NCBI RefSeq assembly: GCF_018812025.1
Contig: NC_063062.1
Coordinates: 40,454,340-40,518,339 of the forward strand
DNA from: Megalobrama amblycephala
Taxonomy: Eukaryota; Chordata; Actinopteri; Cypriniformes; Xenocyprididae
DNA length: 64,000 nt
Reading direction: 5' to 3'
In this document: piece after piece, positions 33,183 to 45,540 of the stretch
How the letters are laid out: every line of letters begins with the position of its first letter
Numbering within the stretch: the first letter of the stretch is position 1
Notes under the pieces: model-generated
The model's database searches: none
Told to the model about the DNA's origin: nothing
The model's input: the letters and a program-made list of their open reading frames with translations, nothing else
Program-made: the position numbers and the translations under genes

Positions 33183-33846
33183 ATAGTTCAAACAGAGAAG
33201 AAAATCAGCCTCATGTCATTCCAAACCTATAAGACTTTCATTCATCTTTGAAACACAAATGAAGATATTTTTAATGAAATCTGGGAGATTTCTGAGCATC
33301 CATTGAACTCTGACGCTTCAAAACGTTCATCATCAAATATATCATGTAAATTGAACGGTTTGATCCAAGTTTTATGAAGAGACACGATCATGTTTAACAG
33401 ATTTAATTCAGGCTTTTATTCACATATAAACTTTGATATGCAAACATAAACAGAAGCTCAACAAACCGCATTGGTTCCAATGCTATCTTATGACCAATTC
33501 ATACATATTTTACGAGGTTCATACAAATTGGCCACCTCGTAAAATACATACAAATTGCTGTGAGATCGGGTTGTTGGTTCTAATGCTTGAGCTTCTGTTT
33601 ACAGATGAGCTCTATGTACTGATCAATATTTATATGTGAATAAAAGCCTAAATTAAATCTGTCAAATTGATCTTCAGGAGACTTGAATTAAACCACTCGA
33701 TATTTTACGATCTCTTTTTACAAGACTTTTAATGGAGAGACACATCTCTCGTATTTCATTATATCTTAATTTGTATTCTGAAGATGAATGAAAGTCTCGA
33801 AGGTTTCGAATGACATCAGGGTGAGTAAATGATGACTATCCCTTTA
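33183..33846. mobile_element. MITE with inverted ends
   Basis: The left end (CAGCCTCATGTCATTCCAAAC) mirrors the right end (GAATGACATCAGGGTGAG). It is related to the 15462-16012 repeat. About 660 bp, non-coding. Confidence 0.55.
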
Positions 33847-33867
33847 AGAAGTCTATGAAACACAGCA

Positions 33868-34197
33868 ATAGACCTTATGTAGCCCCGCCCCTTTTCAGCG
33901 CTGCGCTCGTTGTCTTTTGACTTCCGGCTTGTATTTCCACAGCGATCTTGTATTTATGAATGAACTGCTCATTTTAAAATCTTCCCGGTCTACTGACATT
34001 TGTTAAGACATCTGCTTTAAACATAACAATGCTCATGATAACTTTCATTGACTCTACAACAGGTGAATCCACTTCACCAGTTAATTATTCTTATTCTTAT
34101 TTCCATAGAAATATACAGGGCTACCGCAAAACCGGAAGTTCAAAGACAATATTCTAAAGATGGCGGCGTGCTTGTTTCTCTGGAAAATAAGGTCTAT
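33868..34197. mobile_element. MITE with ATAGACCTTAT ends
   Basis: ATAGACCTTAT (33868-33878) and its perfect complement ATAAGGTCTAT (34187-34197) bound a 330-bp non-coding element. It abuts the next MITE directly. Confidence 0.65.
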
Positions 34198-34927
34198 AGA
34201 GTACCTCAGGGATGACGTGTTTTTGTAGGCCAACCCGGAAGTTAGCAGCGCGCGGGTTCCCTCGATCGAAAGCCAATGCATTTTTCCCATAAACTTTTGG
34301 AAAATCACAAAAAATAAGCTCTGTGTTTAACAAAGGGTTATGACACTTACACGTTTTGTCTCTCAAGATAATCTTTACAAGTTAACACAACATTAATGCA
34401 TTTTGAAGCCTAAATAAAGTCATCAGATATAAAAAGCTAACAGTAAACGGACTACAGCACACCATGGTCGCGGGTCAACGTCACCACCAATAAGCTTCCT
34501 CTAACTTTATTTAGAAAACAACTTTATTTAAAAACATGCTCGCTGATTATGATCTGCACTGAGTATGAATACTTATCCACTTTTTCATGAGAAATGCTGT
34601 CCAAATGTCCTGTTTGTCATGATGACGTCTAAAGTCCTTGCCAAAGGAAGTTAGTCCCTTTTAGTAACTTGTTAGCAACCGCCGTTTTTAAGACACAGTA
34701 AAAGTTAAAAAAATCACAAGCGGGTTATAACTGGTGTGTTTTATGTCATAGATCAAAACGTGAAAATATTTAGAGGCTTTGTTAACCACAGACCTTATTT
34801 CATGCGATTTAGCAAAAACCCATTAAAAAAACCCATAGACTTTACAGCGATGGAACCGGAAGTCCTAAAATGCTAACTCGCTTCCGGGTTTTGCCTATAA
34901 AAACACGTCATCCCTGAGGCACTCTAT
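34196..34927. mobile_element. MITE with 35-bp inverted termini
   Basis: The left 35 bases (34196-34230, starting ATAGAGTACCTCAGG) are complementary to 34893-34927 with two mismatches. The element is 732 bp with no coding frame. Its interior holds ACCGGAAG sites near both ends. Confidence 0.75.
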
Positions 34928-35462
34928 TCCCTTTTTCTGTTTTTGCGATAGCAATGAACACATCCTGCAGCGACAGGGACTAAAGTAAATAAAGATGGCG
35001 ATGACTTTTTCTACATGTTTTAACCTTTGTGTGGTCTTCATTTGGGAGTACACTCAGGGTCTTTGGGGTCAACAAAATGTAATTTTGTAACAAAATAATT
35101 AAGTTGGCTTGAAAAAGCCAACTTACTGTTATGCTATTTTCTTCTGAGACTAAAATTTCCAACTGTAACTCCTCCTAGAGCTTTAACTCTACAAACTCCA
35201 AACTCGGGTCAGACCTTCAGACTGTTCTGACTTAGTGTGCTATATCTTTTCTAACTGATCCGACTTACGGTTTTCCTAAAAATGACTATTAAAGCTCGGC
35301 AAAATCCCATTGGCTTTCATTGACGGAATGTTCAAATGAGCCAAGACTATTCAAACTCCAACTGTCAAAATTCAAATTTAAACTATGGAAGCCCATTAGA
35401 CTCAAACTCAATTAGACTCAAGTGCCATTCTATGTACTATTTCTAATCCATTGAAACTCATA

Positions 35463-35465
35463 AAC

Positions 35466-35539
<74 letters not shown>

Positions 35540-35540
35540 C
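35463..35540. repeat. (TCTA)n microsatellite
   Basis: About 19 tetranucleotide units, inside the nested TTAA element. Confidence 0.95.
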
Positions 35541-35569
35541 TCTCTAATATGATCTATCTATCTCATAGC

Positions 35570-35765
35570 AACCACCCAAAACAACTTAGCAACTGCATAG
35601 CAACACCTTAGCAACCACCCAGAGTACCTTAGCAACCGCATAGCAACACCTTAGCAACCACCCCGAGTTCCCTAGCAACCGCATAGCAACACCCTAGCAA
35701 CGACCCTGTGTGCCCTAGCAACCGTATAGCAACACCCTAGCAACCACCTTGAGTACCCTAGCATT
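35570..35765. repeat. CATAGCAACACC(C/T)TAGCAACC minisatellite
   Basis: About five degenerate units of 38-40 bp built from TAGCAACC motifs. Spacers are not unique and units diverge, so it is not a CRISPR array. Confidence 0.75.
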
Positions 35766-36639
35766 GAGACTCTATCTATCTATCAAAACTACTTAACTAA
35801 AACTTTCAAACTTCAAACTTTTAAAACTACTTCAAACTTTCTAGCTAGGCTTTTTCAAGCCAACTTAAAGTTTGTCTTCAAACTTTTTAATCTAGTTTTT
35901 TTTGTTGTTGTTTTTTGTTTTTAAACAAACGTAATTTTACTCTGTTTATTAATGTTTTTACTCCACATTTCTACAGTTTTTTGAGGATTTATCATATTTT
36001 ATAAATTTATACAAAAGCAGCTTTTTATATAAAATTCACTTTATAAAAGACCCACATTTCTAACTTTCATTCATGGGGATAACATGGATAATTTGACATG
36101 TTTTAGTGTGAGATTTTTGCCCATCTTTTGGAAAAGTAAAAAATGATCACTTTATCTAGTAGATGCTCCACTATTTGCTGTTTGACTGACTGAAAGACAT
36201 CTTTTCACAAGTATTTTCCAGTTGGATTCATATCTAAATATTATCAAATCACAATTAAGACAATTTTGTCAAAGTTTAGCATTTTTTGCACTGAAGAAAA
36301 TCAGTTTTTCAATATTGTTACATTATGATGAGACTCCACTTTGAAAATGGACAAAATTCATCCACAAAATCAACATTTTTGAAAACCTTTTTTTTTTTTC
36401 ACTACAAAAAAAAAAAGATGAACTTTGACAAAAAGTAATTTTTATGTCATAATTGTGATTGAAGACCCTGAGTGTGACTTTTTTTTTTACACTAACATAA
36501 ACAAGATATCAAATTTTTTTTTATTTGTAGATCTAGAAAGTGCTAACCACTGTACAAAGTTTCATGCCATTTGTTTTAGCAAACATCGTTTGGGGTCAAA
36601 AAGACCCTAAAGACCCTATAAGGGTTTTAAAAACATATT

Positions 36640-36942
36640 TTCTTGGTTATACTAACGTTAAGGGAACGTTACTTTTGAATGTTCTCTGAATGTTCTGAAA
36701 CACGTAGTAACATTTAAAAAACGTTAGATGAACATCCAACTAAAACCTTTAAGAAAAAAAACATTCCATGAACGATGTATAAATAATGTTTTTGTGCTCA
36801 CGTTTTGAGAACATTAGACCAGATAACATTGAGTGAACGTTCTTTTAACGTTACTGGAAGAATGTTTGTTCCTAACTTTGAGAGAACCTTTCCAGAACGT
36901 TAGCCAAAGGTCCGAGAACGTTCCTTGTTAGCTGGAATTATA
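36640..36942. mobile_element. AACGTT-rich MITE, copy 2
   Basis: The fullest copy of the family: it begins near TAACGTTAAGGGAACGTTAC and ends near AGAACGTTCCTTG, with ten or more AACGTT or AACATT half-sites. Confidence 0.6.
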
Positions 36943-38640
36943 ATAAATTATAATAAAATGATAACAAATACGAGTTTGCAATATAAAGCTGCATCTGTAG
37001 CCTTGCACATTAAACTTACAAACGGTCACACTCGCTCTTACGTCAGATCGCTGAGGGAGTGTGTTTCTGTTCGTCCACCAATTTCTAAGCATAACTAAAG
37101 TTTGAATTCATCTATAACTGCTTAAAATTCTCCAGATGTGCTGCTGTCCCCATGAATGAGTTCAGTTATGATGCTGTAATTCTGCATGAATATTAGACGG
37201 TGCGGAGCGAAAGCTCAGTCTGAATAAAAGCCCCGAGAATGATTTCAGTTGTGGAAGTCGTTTCTCATGCTTCCTGTTTTTCTCCAGACACCAAACGGAA
37301 GCACTTTGTTTATTCTTCAAGGAAATCTGACTTCATTTAGCTGTTTATTTATACAAGGTGTGTTTGTGCAGGGAGAAACACAGATCGAGGAGCATTTATA
37401 CGGACGGGTTCAGCCTCTGATCTGATGACAAACTTGGTCTGTAACAGTTTACTTGTGTGTTTTCACCCACAGAGTTTGACCCTATTCTAAGCTAAATAGA
37501 ATTGATTTTTGTTGCCCCAGTTTTATTTGAACTAGAAAAGCTTTATACACTTTTTCACATTTTAGTGAATGTAAACATGGCTCTTCTTCTCCTTGGCAGA
37601 AAGTGATGTTCTTTGAATAAAGATGCTGTACTTGTGATCGTGCCAACAGGTGAATTTGACCTCTAAAGTGAAGCTTCACAAGCGTGTTCCAGCTGACGCT
37701 CTGCCAGAACATCTTCATTTCTTACAGGTCCATTGAGAACTATAATAATAATCATGATTTATTATATTAAACTTGAAGGTTTTTATCAGATGAAGGCTAG
37801 ACCTTCTCCTACATTTGTGAAAGAAACACAGTTTGTGTGTAATACAGTTGTCATATATCAACATGCATTATGGTGTTTGTTGCATGTCATTTCATTCAGC
37901 TTCTATCAGTTGGCTTCTATTGTGGAATTACTTGTTGTGCAACTGTAGACTTTGTTTTTCTTACAAAAAGAAAGGGCAATAAACTGAGAGGCGCCTTAGT
38001 TTAGCAATTTCCCAGATTTAAACATTCAGCATTTTTGTTACTAATCTTACCCATTAGACTGAAATCACAGATTTATAAGAAACAGCTGCACTTCACAAGC
38101 TGAACCCAACCCTCGTCCCTTCCAAGAGCTCGTACATGAATGGGAATAACAATAAATCCAGTGTAAAGGCAGATATTCACGCAGATGTTGGTCCTGAAAT
38201 TGAGCTTTGAGAATCAGAAGATTCTGATTTCTCTGAGACGTTTGAAAGCCAAAAAATTGGATAACATTTGCTTTAAATCCAGTGGGCAGTAGCATAAATT
38301 ATTTGTCAATTCCATCCAATTGTCCAATTATTTGTCCATCACATTCTCTCTTTCTTTTTCTTTCAGTCTCTATTTCTTGCCCTGTGTCTCTTTTCCTCCC
38401 AAAGCCGAGCTTTGATTGATGCAGTCTTTTCATTTTCATCTGAAGAAAGTCAACAGGGTCACGGTTACGCCTTCTTGTGTTGGACTTCTGCTGGCCTCAG
38501 CGTTCAGTCGCAGAGGAGAGAAAAATTGAGCCAACAAGTCGCTTTCTGCTTCCTGTAGAGACACTCGTATAGGGTTTGCTTTCTTCATCGCAGATTAGGT
38601 GGATGTTCTTCCTCACAAATATCTAAACATCAAGATGCAT
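36943..38640. other. Gene-free stretch, nothing recognised
   Basis: No coding exon, array or repeat end could be supported. Composition is moderately AT-rich. Confidence 0.5.
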
Positions 38641-38935
38641 TTACTGGAGAAGCAAAATGACGGAAGATATCAAGTCTTGTTTTCTAAACAATAAATGATC
38701 AAAATTAAGCTAAACAATTAACAAGAGCAGACATCTGCCAATAAGATCAGGAAAATAAACTTAAGTTTTAAGCAATAAAGTAACTTAATTCTGATGAATT
38801 AAATACTGGTAACAATATCTTCATTCATTTTGTTTCTCATTTGTAAATGTATCTTGATATAAGAATGCTTAGATATTTGTGCTAGATTTTTTATTTTTTT
38901 TTTTTTTGCAGTGTAGATGCAATATTTGTCATTTC
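38641..38935. repeat. Dispersed repeat ending in TTTTTTGCAGTGTA
   Basis: The right end is typical of a common fish MITE, and a relative with the end CTAGTGTATAAT occurs at 63240-63545. The left end is not resolved. Confidence 0.4.
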
Positions 38936-39639
38936 AGACATTTTCATGTAGCAAAACAAGCACTTTCCATTTAATATTTTATGCACTGCTTAATACAGCG
39001 GAAGAATAAAGTTCAGCATAAGCCTATTTTCATGATTTTATCTGTATTTTTTTTACCTTTTTTTTTTTTTTTTTGTAATTTTTGTAACATCTCTTTTTGG
39101 GCTCATTATATCAGACTGCCAAAAAAAGACATTTTCACACAAATTAAAGGAAAAATATTAAAGATATAAATTATTTTCTCACACAATATAACTGACCCCA
39201 CTCACATGCATTATTTAAACTATTTTATTTTATTTTATTTTATTTATTTATTTATTTATTTTAAATATTGATGGTTTATGTATTTATTCATTTCTTTATA
39301 TTTATTTGATTAGTTAGTTAATTATTTCAGTTTATAATATGGATAGGCTGCACAAGAGTAATTTCTTAGAAAATATTATGAAAAAAATTACAAACCAGCC
39401 ATTAAATCTTGTTTCTTTACTTGTTTAATTAATTTTTAATGTTATTTTGATGTCAACTATAGACATAAGCTACTTGATTAAATGACTTAAATCAGTAGTT
39501 ATAAATTCCAGTAACTTATTTAGTTCTGCTCAGTATAATCAGTTATTAGTAAGATCCGTTTGGATCATCGCACTGATGACAAACAGGATATTTTGCAATG
39601 CATTCTTCAGTTATATGAACATTCTTCAGTTTTACCAAG

Positions 39640-39905
39640 GTCACGTTGATGATATTGTGTGAGATAATAACTGAAGCTTTTCCTAAGCTCTGCGACCGTG
39701 ACCTTCAGCCTCGCTGTACTGGAGTGTGTGAATCTATCTTCTGCCTGATGGAACTGGGAGATGAGCGCGTCGTAAAGGACGCCCCGGCGCTGCCAGACAG
39801 GGATGTAAGGAGGCAATTTGAGGCGAGGATTAAGGAGGCAGGACGGCAGTAACTGGCCATGCAGACAGATGAGCGACAGACGCCGATAAAGGTTGAACAA
39901 GGTAA
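39640..39905. other. GC-richer island of unknown nature
   Basis: A 260-bp block with more CpG than its surroundings. Frames of 68 (+) and 97 (-) codons cross it. Neither has a recognisable domain or clear splice sites, so no gene is called. Confidence 0.25.
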
Positions 39906-40379
39906 AATCGTGCTGCTGTACGTGTGTGAGTTACAGAGAGACGAGGCTGTGTGTCAAGATAACAGACTGGATGAATCCTGCCGGCCTCGTTCAGACACAA
40001 ACTGCTGACATCACGAGGATCCCGGAATTATCAAGACCAGACAGAGAGAAAATGAGAGAGGGAGAGGGATAACGATAATGAGGCCAGGTTTTTATAACCT
40101 GTCTGTGAAACCACAAACTGCTGTCAGGGAGAAATGAATTAATCGTGCTGTGATAAAATGTATTCTACGATATATAAAATGCCCAAGCACTTCCTTAATT
40201 AACACAAAGTATGTTTTTGGCAAGAAATAGTGCAGCTGGACACAGAATCCCTGCCAAGATCAATTCAGCTGTTCTCATGCAATGACACAACTGGAACAAA
40301 AGAGCTAGACACTCCTTATTTCTAAATCCAGTGTACGGTTTATTCATGCATTCACTTTCCTTTATTTTCAACATTTCCT

Positions 40380-40552
40380 TCTCTGAAGAGACTAAATAAT
40401 GAAGGTTCTTTATTAGCATTGATGATCCCATGAAGAACATCCATAGAAACTTCCCATTGCACTAAACGTTCTTTAGTGGGGGAAAAAAGGTTTAAAGGTT
40501 CTTTGGGGAACATTTAAAGACACCTTTAAGAACCTTTATTTTTAAGAGTTTA
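40380..40552. mobile_element. MITE of the AAGGTTCTTTATT family
   Basis: Starts AAGGTTCTTTATTAGCATTG and ends AACCTTTATTTTTAAGAG, like the element at 29258-29618. Confidence 0.55.
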
Positions 40553-41288
40553 CCAGAACACTTCAAAACTGATCCTCTTATAGAGCATGTTCACATTTCA
40601 CTTCTCAGCAGCTTCTCTAGATTTCAACATGAGCGAAACGCTTTAACTCTTATAGGGTCTTCAGGGTCTTTTTAGACCCCAAACGACGTTTGCTAAAATT
40701 TAATTTTGTAACAAAATAATAGTTTTTTTAAAAACAAATGTAATTTCACTCTGTTTATTAATGTTTTTACTTCATATCTGTGCAGTTTTTGGAGAACTTA
40801 TCATATTTTTTACATTTATATAAATAAATATTTTGTTGAGTAGGTTTTTATACAAAAGCAGCTTTTTATGTAAAATTCACTTTACAAAAGACCCACATTT
40901 CTAACTTTCATTCATGGGGATAACATGGATAATTTAGTGTGAGATTTTTGCCCATCTTTTGGAAAATGCTTTTAAAAGTTTTAAAAGTAAAAAATGATCA
41001 CTTTATCCAGTAGATGCTGCAGAGCTCCACTATTTGCTGTCTGACTGACTGAAAGACATCTTTACACAAGTATTTTCAGTTGGAATCATATCTAAATATT
41101 ATATCACAATTATAACAATAAAAATTACTTTTTGTCAAAGTTTAGGATTTTTTTGTACTGAAAAAAAAAAAAAAGTTTTTCAAAAATGTTGATTTTGAGG
41201 ATGAATTTTGTCCAGTTTTTAAGTGGGGTCTCATCATAATGTAACAACATTGAAAAACAAAAAATACTAAACTTTATATAATATAATA

Positions 41289-41961
41289 CAAACCCGATTC
41301 CAAAAAAGTTGGGACACTGTACAAATTGTGAATAAAAAAGGAATGCAATAATTTACAAATCTCATAAACTTATATTTTATTCACAATAGAATATAGATAA
41401 CATATCAAATGTTGAAAGTGAGACATTTTGAAATGTCATGGCAAATATTGGCTCATTTTGGATTTCATGAGAGCTACACATTCCAAAAAAGTTGGGACAG
41501 GCAGCAATAAGAGGCCGGAAAAGTTAAATGTACATATAAGGAACAGCTGGAGGACCAATTTGCAACTTATTAGGTCAATTGGCAACATGATTGGGTATAA
41601 AAAGAGCCTCTCAGAGTGGCAGTGTCTCTCAGAAGTCAAGATGGGCAGAGGATCACCAATTCCCCCAATGCTGCGGCGAAAAATAGTGGAGCAATATCAG
41701 AAAGGAGTTTCTCAGAGAAAAATTGCAAAGAGTTTGAAGTTATCATCATCTACAGTGCATAATATCATCCAAAGATTCAGAGAATCTGGAACAATCTCTG
41801 TGCGTAAGGGTCAAGGCCGGAAAACCATACTGGATGCCCGTGATCTTCGGGCCCTTAGACGGCACTGCATCACATACAGGAATGCTACTGTAATGGAAAT
41901 CACAACATGGGCTCAGGAATACTTCCAGAAAACATTGTCGGTGAACATAATCCACTGCCAC
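41289..41961 (+). mobile_element. 5' part of a Tc1-like transposon, truncated
   Basis: Starts CAAACCCGATTCC after a TA at 41287-41288. The subterminal repeat CCAAAAAAGTTGGGACA occurs at about 41300 and about 41483. Near 41961 the sequence passes abruptly into the right arm of the host foldback element, so the 3' half of the transposon, including its right terminus, is missing. Confidence 0.75.
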
Positions 41962-41982
41962 TGCATCTACTGGATAAAGTGA
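41641..41982 (+). pseudogene. Tc1-like transposase, DNA-binding domain only
   Basis: The natural start is the ATG at 41641 (MGRGSPIPP); the frame upstream is the 5' UTR. The frame runs 113 codons. Residues 1-60 form the first helix-turn-helix (SQRKIAKSLKLSSSTVHNI), a basic GRPR-like link follows (KGQGRKT), then the second helix-turn-helix. The last 5-10 residues come from the host element. The DDE catalytic domain, about two thirds of the ~340-residue family, is absent, so it cannot transpose itself. The surviving part has no internal stop. Confidence 0.75.
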
Positions 41983-42219
41983 TAAAGTGAATTTTACATA
42001 AAAAGCTGTTTTTGTATAAAAACCTACTCAACAAAATATTTTTTAATTTATTTATATAAATTTAAAAAATATGATAAATTCTCCAAAAACTGCACAAATG
42101 TGGAGTAAAAACATTAATAAACAGAGTAAAATTACATACAATTATTTTGTTGCCTGGAGACTGTGGAGACCCCAAAGACCCTGAGTGTACTTCCCAAATG
42201 AAGACCGCACAAGGGTTAA

Positions 42220-43325
42220 CCCATGATGTTCTTGAGGATGACAGTTTTGTGAGGAAGAACGTTTCTGAAACAGACAAATGTATAAATACTGTATTACTGA
42301 ATCCTCTGATAAGGAGGAAACAGCAGAAAGGGATGATCGTGTGATTCGTGTGACTTCACTGAAGCAAATGTGAACGCAAACAAATATATTTGCTGTAGTT
42401 TCCATTCTCTGCCAACCATGACGACTTCTGCTTCTGAGAACATGGAAGTGTGAAAAGTGTCTATGCAGCATCAGTGGAAAGGTAAAAGCATGTGTGTAAA
42501 GACGGTCGTATCACCAAAACGTTCATGTTTAAAGGCTTTTTCGAGACGATCTGCAGCCATCTATTCTTGATGGACATCTGCGTCCTGAACACCAGCCACA
42601 CAGGTGTTTATTTCTCTGAGCAAACTTGAGACTATAAATCTTCAGTGATCTAGTAATGTGACTGTATAAAGGGGAATGAGGAAGATAGCAGTGATGAGGT
42701 CATGGTCAGTTTTCAGATTGCACCAATTTCGAGACTGGAGGCTGTGGATGATTGAGCTGAGTCTCAGCGCTGGCTCCTGTTCCTTTGTGTTTTCACACAA
42801 TATTATTACCTTTACATCTGCCGCTCTCTCTTTCTGCTCGAGTAAAAGCACACACGCTCTCAGAATATAGCGGTTTGGCTCCGAGAGTGAAATCCAAGTA
42901 ACCTCCATTAGCTGGATGAGGGTGTTTGGGGAGAGACGAGCCGCAGGAGCTGAAGGAACTGATTGAACACATTTCCCTGCGTGGAGACGCTATTTAAAAC
43001 ACTTATTGCCCTCTTCCTCTTTCTGTTTTCTTTAGTTTCTATCAAAACTTCCTGCTCTTCTGACCGACTCTATTAATTCTGTGCATCTGCAGACTGACTG
43101 AGAGAGAGAGAGATCTGGACTACATTCGGCTCTACCTGCTCTGATTAATGACCCGGATCTGTTTCTTCGCTGCTGTTTTAATGCCACTGCATCATCTGCA
43201 CCTGTAACCTTTAGAAACTCTTCCTCGTCAAATCCCTAATGGATATTTTATCTCTTTAATTAAAGACTGAATGCTTGAACTGGCAGTGCTGTCAGGTCCA
43301 CCGTTCCCTGTGTGTTTAACATACA
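42220..43325. other. Gene-free stretch, nothing recognised
   Basis: Complex sequence without an exon model. A GA run lies near 43097-43112. Confidence 0.5.
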
Positions 43326-43480
43326 CTCTTATAAATAAAGCTTCTTTATTGGCATCGACGGAAGAACCTTTAGATGCTTTAGATTATTAAATGTTCTTCA
43401 CACTAAGGAAAAAAAGGTTCTTTTAAGAACTGATCACTGTAAGGTTCTTTGAGGAACCAAAAAGGTTTTTTAATGGGTTG
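43326..43480. mobile_element. MITE of the AAGGTTCTTTATT family
   Basis: Begins CACTCTTATAAATAAAGCTTC and contains AAGGTTCTTTTAAGAAC. The right end is eroded. Confidence 0.55.
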
Positions 43481-43629
43481 GATCCAGCCTTTGCAATGAT
43501 TTCAGATTATTATTATTATTCCTTTATTTAACCAGGGGAAGTCATAGATGATGCCAACTTTGGAACAAATGTTACCCATATAATCCTTATGACCACATTT
43601 TGCAAATAGCTGCAAAAGACAACAACAAC

Positions 43630-44870
43630 AAAATATAGCTGTGAGCAGCAATTATCTGGATTCAAGCACTTTAAGGCCTTTAAGCACATGTGTAAAACGG
43701 TATTATTTTTATTTAGCAAGCATGTAACCACTTTTAGATCTCTTGGAAAAGACCATTTACCACCAATACAGGCATTTTATCATAAGAAATGTATGGTTTA
43801 TAAAGCTTTTTAACAGTTATCGAGGTTGAGCCAAAAATCTAGGACTAGTTCGCCAAAGTTGGTTTTTGAAATAATCTCCAATATTTAACGAACGATTTGA
43901 TGGACAGCGGCGGTCCTAGAGGCAAAGTTGTTCTACCATGTGGTACGAATGTTGTGGCAATGTGCAAAAAAAAAACAATCACATGATACACGATACTTTA
44001 CACACGTGAAAAACACGAAGGTGCCCCCCGGTGGCTGATTTCTTTCGAATTTCTCACAGGTCTCTAGAGCCGTGAGTCAATCGGCCTCCGTTAACCTAGT
44101 CTGATAGCTGCTCAAAATTCATTGGCCGATGGCAGACATGTTTTTTGAGATACGTCAATGTTCTCAGAGACAATCATGGCACCTCAGACAAAGACACTGC
44201 ATGCCAATTTTCAAGTCGATTGGACTAACGGTGAAGTAGTTATAGTCATTTTCATGTTTTTTCATGTTATAGCACCACCAAGTGGCCAGTCGCCGTGTCC
44301 TTTTTCACGCGACCACAGAATGAGCTCTTACGTAAACATTGGTGCAAACATTGGTGAAAATATCTTACATTGGTGAAAATATCTCATTCCATTCACGAGT
44401 TATAGCCATTTTAGTAAAATTGGCTCCGCCCACTTCAAACATTTTGGCGGCCCTTAGAGACCGTGAATCGGAATTTCAACTTTTTTTGGATAATTACTGA
44501 CAGTCAGACTCCAGAGAATCTCGCTGCACTGTTTTTTTCCAAATCGGGCCAAAAATCTAGGACTAGTTCACAAAAGCAGGTTTTTCAAAAAATCCAAAAT
44601 ACCCGAAAATTTCTTTCGCCTACTACACCTAACGGTTCAGGAGTTATGAGCGATTCCATACTTTTGACTGCTGTAGCGCCCCCATCAGGCTGATCTGGGT
44701 GACGCTGTAGATGGTGTGAGTTCTACCAGCCCTCAAAGTTTCAAGTTTCTACGACTCACGGTTCGGTCTGCCCGATCACTTTTAGGGGAGAATGCTGATC
44801 CTTGGAAAATTTGACAATTACAATAGAGTTTCAGCTCTATGGGCTCGTACCTATGAAAAATAACCTTTAT
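43630..44870. repeat. Long dispersed repeat, unclassified
   Basis: Begins ATATAGCTGTGAGCAGCAAT. The internal sentence-like motif AAAAATCTAGGACTAGTTC occurs twice, at about 43835 and 44554, so the unit is partly duplicated with a ~720-bp period. Non-coding. Its start is the complement of the right end of the repeat at 47398-49492. Confidence 0.5.
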
Positions 44871-45224
44871 TTTTAAGACTGACAGTGCACAGACATACAG
44901 AATCAAACTCCATTTATGTATTGGCACATACTGTAAAGTCCTGGCTGTGACAACTAGCCCCAGTCTGCCTTATATAAGATAACAACAGCCTTATCATTCT
45001 CTTCATGAGCATTATCAGTGTCAAAACTGTTGCAATTCAATAGGAATAAAGGAGAAAACAACATCTGGAACACATCTGGGTGTTGAATGGACTCAAGGTT
45101 AATATGATTCTGACCTCTTCCTGAATCCCTTCCTGTCCGCAGCAAACCACCGACATCACGCTTACAAGATTCACAAATAAGTGCAAACTGATATTTTTCA
45201 CACATAATTGTCCCATACTACCAA

Positions 45225-45540
45225 ACAGGGAACATTCTAGAAAGGTTCTGTTCCAGTAACGTTAATAGAACGTTCATTTAATGTTATCTGGTCTTTAATA
45301 CTGTTCTCAAAACATTATACATCGTTCACAGAATGGATTTCTGAGCTGGATGTTTTTTAAATGCTGTTTCAGAACGTTCAGGGAACATTCAAAAGTAACG
45401 TTCCCATAATGTTTGAAGATGATAAAATGGAACATTCCCTTAGAAACATTTTTAAAAACACTAGACGTCTTGAATGTTCGGAGAACATTTTCATAACTTA
45501 ATATGAGAATTAGCAGAACGTTACATATTTTCATTAGCAC
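45225..45540. mobile_element. AACGTT-rich MITE, copy 3, reverse orientation
   Basis: The reverse complement shows the family blocks (GTTACTGGAACAGAAC, AGACCAGATAACATTAAATG). Confidence 0.55.

Larger units (their letters stand above)
35103..35864. mobile_element. TTAA-bounded element with perfect 17-bp inverted repeats, nested
   Basis: The ends GTTGGCTTGAAAAAGCC and GGCTTTTTCAAGCCAAC are exact complements, and TTAA flanks both sides (35099-35102; 35865-35868). The terminus is itself a hairpin (TTGGCTTGAAAAAGCCAA). It contains a TCTA microsatellite and a CATAGCAACACC minisatellite. Non-coding. Confidence 0.75.
35024..36626. mobile_element. TTAA-bounded element with CCTTTGTGTGG/CCCTATAAGGG ends, copy 1
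   Basis: TTAA at 35020-35023 and 36627-36630. The interior shares long blocks with the element at 40647-42215 (for example CATTCATGGGGATAACATGG and TTGACTGACTGAAAGACATC). A second TTAA-bounded element is inserted at 35103-35864. Confidence 0.7.
40647..42215. mobile_element. TTAA-bounded foldback element, copy 2, host of a Tc1 fragment
   Basis: TTAA at 40643-40646 and 42216-42219. The left arm (40720-41017) and the right arm (41962-42140) are long inverted repeats: TTTTATGTAAAATTCACTTT is mirrored by AAAGTGAATTTTACATAAAA. A truncated Tc1-like element fills the centre. Confidence 0.7.

Noticed and set aside
35570..35765. Regularly spaced CATAGCAACACC units that resemble a CRISPR array
   Set aside because: Units are degenerate, have no unique spacers and occur in a eukaryotic MITE.
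39607..39900. 97-codon minus-strand frame as a possible exon
   Set aside because: No domain, no clear splice context and no support beyond composition.
41428..41640. Upstream extension of the Tc1 reading frame
   Set aside because: No ATG at the frame start; the family start MGRGSP lies at 41641 and the upstream part is transposon UTR.
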